Of a stretch of DNA of 64,000 nucleotides, positions 62,264 to 64,000 are shown piece by piece (the first letter of the stretch is position 1; every line of letters begins with the position of its first letter). The position numbers and the translations under genes were made by a program. This DNA comes from Hoeflea marina. GTDB lineage: Bacteria; Pseudomonadota; Alphaproteobacteria; Rhizobiales; Rhizobiaceae. Below the pieces are notes generated by a model. That model saw only the letters and a list, made by a program, of their open reading frames with translations, made no database searches and was not told the DNA's origin. The DNA lies in assembly GCF_003182275.1 (NCBI RefSeq), contig NZ_QGTR01000008.1, positions 1 through 64,000 on the forward strand, given 5' to 3'.

Positions 62264-62292
62264 TTGACATGCTGCGGGCGCCGCGATTTGCT
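62264..62292 (+). promoter_or_regulatory. Promoter candidate for the FAD oxidase gene
   Basis: Consensus -35 TTGACA (62264-62269) with a 17-bp spacer to a poor -10 (TTTGCT, 3 of 6 matches). A strong -35 with a weak -10 and an upstream palindrome suggests dependence on an activator. Confidence 0.45.
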
Positions 62293-62327
62293 GCGCGGGA
62301 AATCGAGCACCGTGGAGGAGACCAGGC

Positions 62328-63935
62328 ATGTCGATCAGTGAACACATCCGTGCCGACGATCTGATGGCGCTCGAGACCCTCCGGCAGGCGCTCGGCGACG
62401 GCATGGTTCGCCACGACGTCGAGACCCGCACCTATTACGCCAACGACGTCTTCTGGCAGCCCGGCATCGCGCCGCTGGCGGTCGTGCTGCCCGGGACGGC
62501 GGCGGAGACCGCGCTCGCCGTGCGCACGGCCACCGACTGCGGCCTTTCGGTGGTGCCGCGCGGCGGCGGCATGTCCTACACCAAGGGCTACATTCCGGAC
62601 CGGACCGACTCGGTCATCATCGACACCCGCAAGCTCAACGCGGTCATCGAGGTCAACGCGGCCGACCGCTATGTCACCGTCGAGGCTGGCGCCACCTGGA
62701 ATGAGGTCAACGCCGCGCTCGAGGGCACCGGCCTGCGCACCGGCTACTGGGGGCCGCTGTCGGGCATCAACGCCACAGTCGGCGGCGCGCTGTCGCAGAA
62801 CAGCGCGTTTTTCGGCTCGGCGCTCAACGGCACCGTCGCCGACAGCGTGCTGGGCGTCACCGTCGTGCTGGCGGACGGCCGCATCGTCACCACCGGGTCG
62901 GGCAACCGCAAGGGCGCCAGGCCGTTCACCCGCTACGGCGGGCCGGATCTGACCGGCATGTTCCTCGGCGACAACGGCGCCTTCGGCATCAAGGTCTCGG
63001 CCACGCTCAGCCTCTGGCCCCGGCCGGAGGAGGTGGAGTTCCTGTCCTTCGGCTTCGCCAAGTTCAGCGACATGGCGCTGGTCCAGGCCAGGATGGCCGA
63101 GACCCGGCTGGTCTCGGAGGGGTTCGGCATCGACCGCACCAAGGTCGAGCACTCGGCCAGCGTCAACAAGCTCTCCGACGGGCTGCAGGCGCTCGGCAAT
63201 GTCGCGACCTCCGCCAAATCGCTCCTCTCCGGCGTGCGGCAGGCGGTCAATGTCGCCACCTCCGGCACCGCGTTCCTGAAGGACCATGCCTTCACATTGC
63301 ACATCGTCACCGAGGCGCGCTCGCCGGCCGCGCTCAGCGACAATGTCGCCAGGCTGCGCGCCATCGCCAGGAACACCGGTGTCGAGTTGCCCAACAGCGT
63401 GCCGAAGGTGATGCGCTCCAAGCCCTTCGGTCCGGTCCGCGGCATGCTCGGGCGCAACGGCGAGCGCTGGGTTCCCATCCACGCAGTCTTCCCGCTCGGC
63501 GAAGCCGTCAGGATCGCGGAGGCAAATCAGGCCTTCTTCGCCGGCGAGGCCGGATTCCTCGAGCGCCACGGCATCGTCTATTCGGTGATGACGATGACGG
63601 TGGGCAACGAGTTCTTCATCGAGCCTGCCTTCTACTGGATGGACGAGATCACGCCGCTGCACGCGCGCAGCGTCGGCGAGGCGACCGTGGCGCCCTGGAT
63701 GGACCGGCCCGCCAACGCCGCCACGCGCCAGGCCGTGGCCGAACTGCGGCGGCGGACACAGGAATTCTACGCCTCGATGGGCGGCATCAGCTGGCAGGTG
63801 GCCGGCGACTATCCCTTCCGCGAGACCATGGATCCCGACAGCTACGCCATGCTCGAGGCGGTCAAGTCGGCGCTCGATCCGCGGCGGCTGATGAATCCCG
63901 GCATGCTCGGCCTCGACACCGTCCCGCGGCGCTGA
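62328..63935 (+). CDS. FAD-binding oxidase/dehydrogenase, GlcD/VAO family
   Basis: A 535-residue flavoprotein of the vanillyl-alcohol-oxidase/glycolate-oxidase GlcD type. The N-terminal PCMH FAD domain contains VVPRGGGMSYTKGYIP (glycine-rich loop), VEAGATWNEVNAAL, and LFLGDNGAFGIK-type segment (MFLGDNGAFGIKVSATL). The C-terminal FAD-oxidase domain ends LMNPGMLGLD, the usual family ending. It would oxidise an alpha-hydroxy acid or alcohol; no partner GlcE/GlcF genes are present in the window. Start 62328 follows GTGGAGGAG. It diverges from the IclR gene. Confidence 0.88.
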   Translation: MSISEHIRADDLMALETLRQALGDGMVRHDVETRTYYANDVFWQPGIAPLAVVLPGTAAETALAVRTATDCGLSVVPRGGGMSYTKGYIPDRTDSVIIDTRKLNAVIEVNAADRYVTVEAGATWNEVNAALEGTGLRTGYWGPLSGINATVGGALSQNSAFFGSALNGTVADSVLGVTVVLADGRIVTTGSGNRKGARPFTRYGGPDLTGMFLGDNGAFGIKVSATLSLWPRPEEVEFLSFGFAKFSDMALVQARMAETRLVSEGFGIDRTKVEHSASVNKLSDGLQALGNVATSAKSLLSGVRQAVNVATSGTAFLKDHAFTLHIVTEARSPAALSDNVARLRAIARNTGVELPNSVPKVMRSKPFGPVRGMLGRNGERWVPIHAVFPLGEAVRIAEANQAFFAGEAGFLERHGIVYSVMTMTVGNEFFIEPAFYWMDEITPLHARSVGEATVAPWMDRPANAATRQAVAELRRRTQEFYASMGGISWQVAGDYPFRETMDPDSYAMLEAVKSALDPRRLMNPGMLGLDTVPRR

Positions 63936-64000
63936 GCGGCGCCCCGAGCGCGCGGGTCAGAGCCCCGCTCGGCCGCCCTCCGGTCAGCCGGACGTCCCGG

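Overview
The window is GC-rich (mostly G/C third codon positions), with tight head-to-tail operons, many ATGA start/stop overlaps, TRAP and Liv-type ABC transporters, IclR regulators and a TTAA-N7-TTAA CtrA box. This points to an alphaproteobacterium, most likely Hyphomicrobiales (Rhizobiales). I see no rRNA, tRNA, CRISPR array, phage or insertion sequence. Four copies of a ~100-bp intergenic repeat are scattered through the first 28 kb.

Layout. 0-5.3 kb: a chemoreceptor with a stand-alone periplasmic PDC-type sensor, a luciferase-like flavin oxidoreductase and a cupin. 5.5-10.8 kb: a complete branched-chain amino-acid-type ABC operon (binding protein, livH, livM, livG, livF). 11-17.8 kb: rsgA, then a small glycan cluster (GT90 glycosyltransferase interrupted by an in-frame TAA, DUF707 protein, sugar-nucleotide transferase, galE, glf) that can make and use UDP-galactofuranose. 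17.8-19.3 kb: an aldehyde dehydrogenase. 19.6-28.3 kb: a form I aerobic CO dehydrogenase cluster, coxC-M-S-L-D-E-F-G, with catalytic residues at the same positions as in Oligotropha (Afipia) carboxidovorans.

28.3-37.8 kb: one long minus-strand unit running TRAP transporter - cupin - IclR regulator - HyuA/HyuB-type hydantoinase/carboxylase pair - acyl-CoA synthetase, headed by palindromic operator candidates. 38.7-43.5 kb: a second TRAP transporter with its own CoA ligase. 43.5-56.3 kb: a divergent catabolic locus. The minus arm encodes a thiolase fold without the catalytic cysteine, its DUF35 partner, a CoA ligase, a FadJ-type hydratase/dehydrogenase and a one-chain biotin-dependent carboxylase (BC-BCCP-CT). 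The plus arm encodes an MBL-fold hydrolase, a LeuC/LeuD-like hydro-lyase pair and an isocitrate-lyase/PEP-mutase-family C-C lyase, resembling 2,3-dimethylmalate dehydratase and lyase. 56.6-63.9 kb: a second Liv ABC operon, an IclR regulator and an FAD-linked oxidase. Two matching operator-like palindromes, each 14 bp from a -35 hexamer, tie the last two transcription units together.

Taken together this is a metabolically versatile bacterium that oxidises CO as a supplementary energy source and carries a dense block for importing, CoA-activating and breaking down organic acids. The most novel-looking part is the 43.5-56.3 kb divergent locus, whose substrate cannot be read from the sequence alone.
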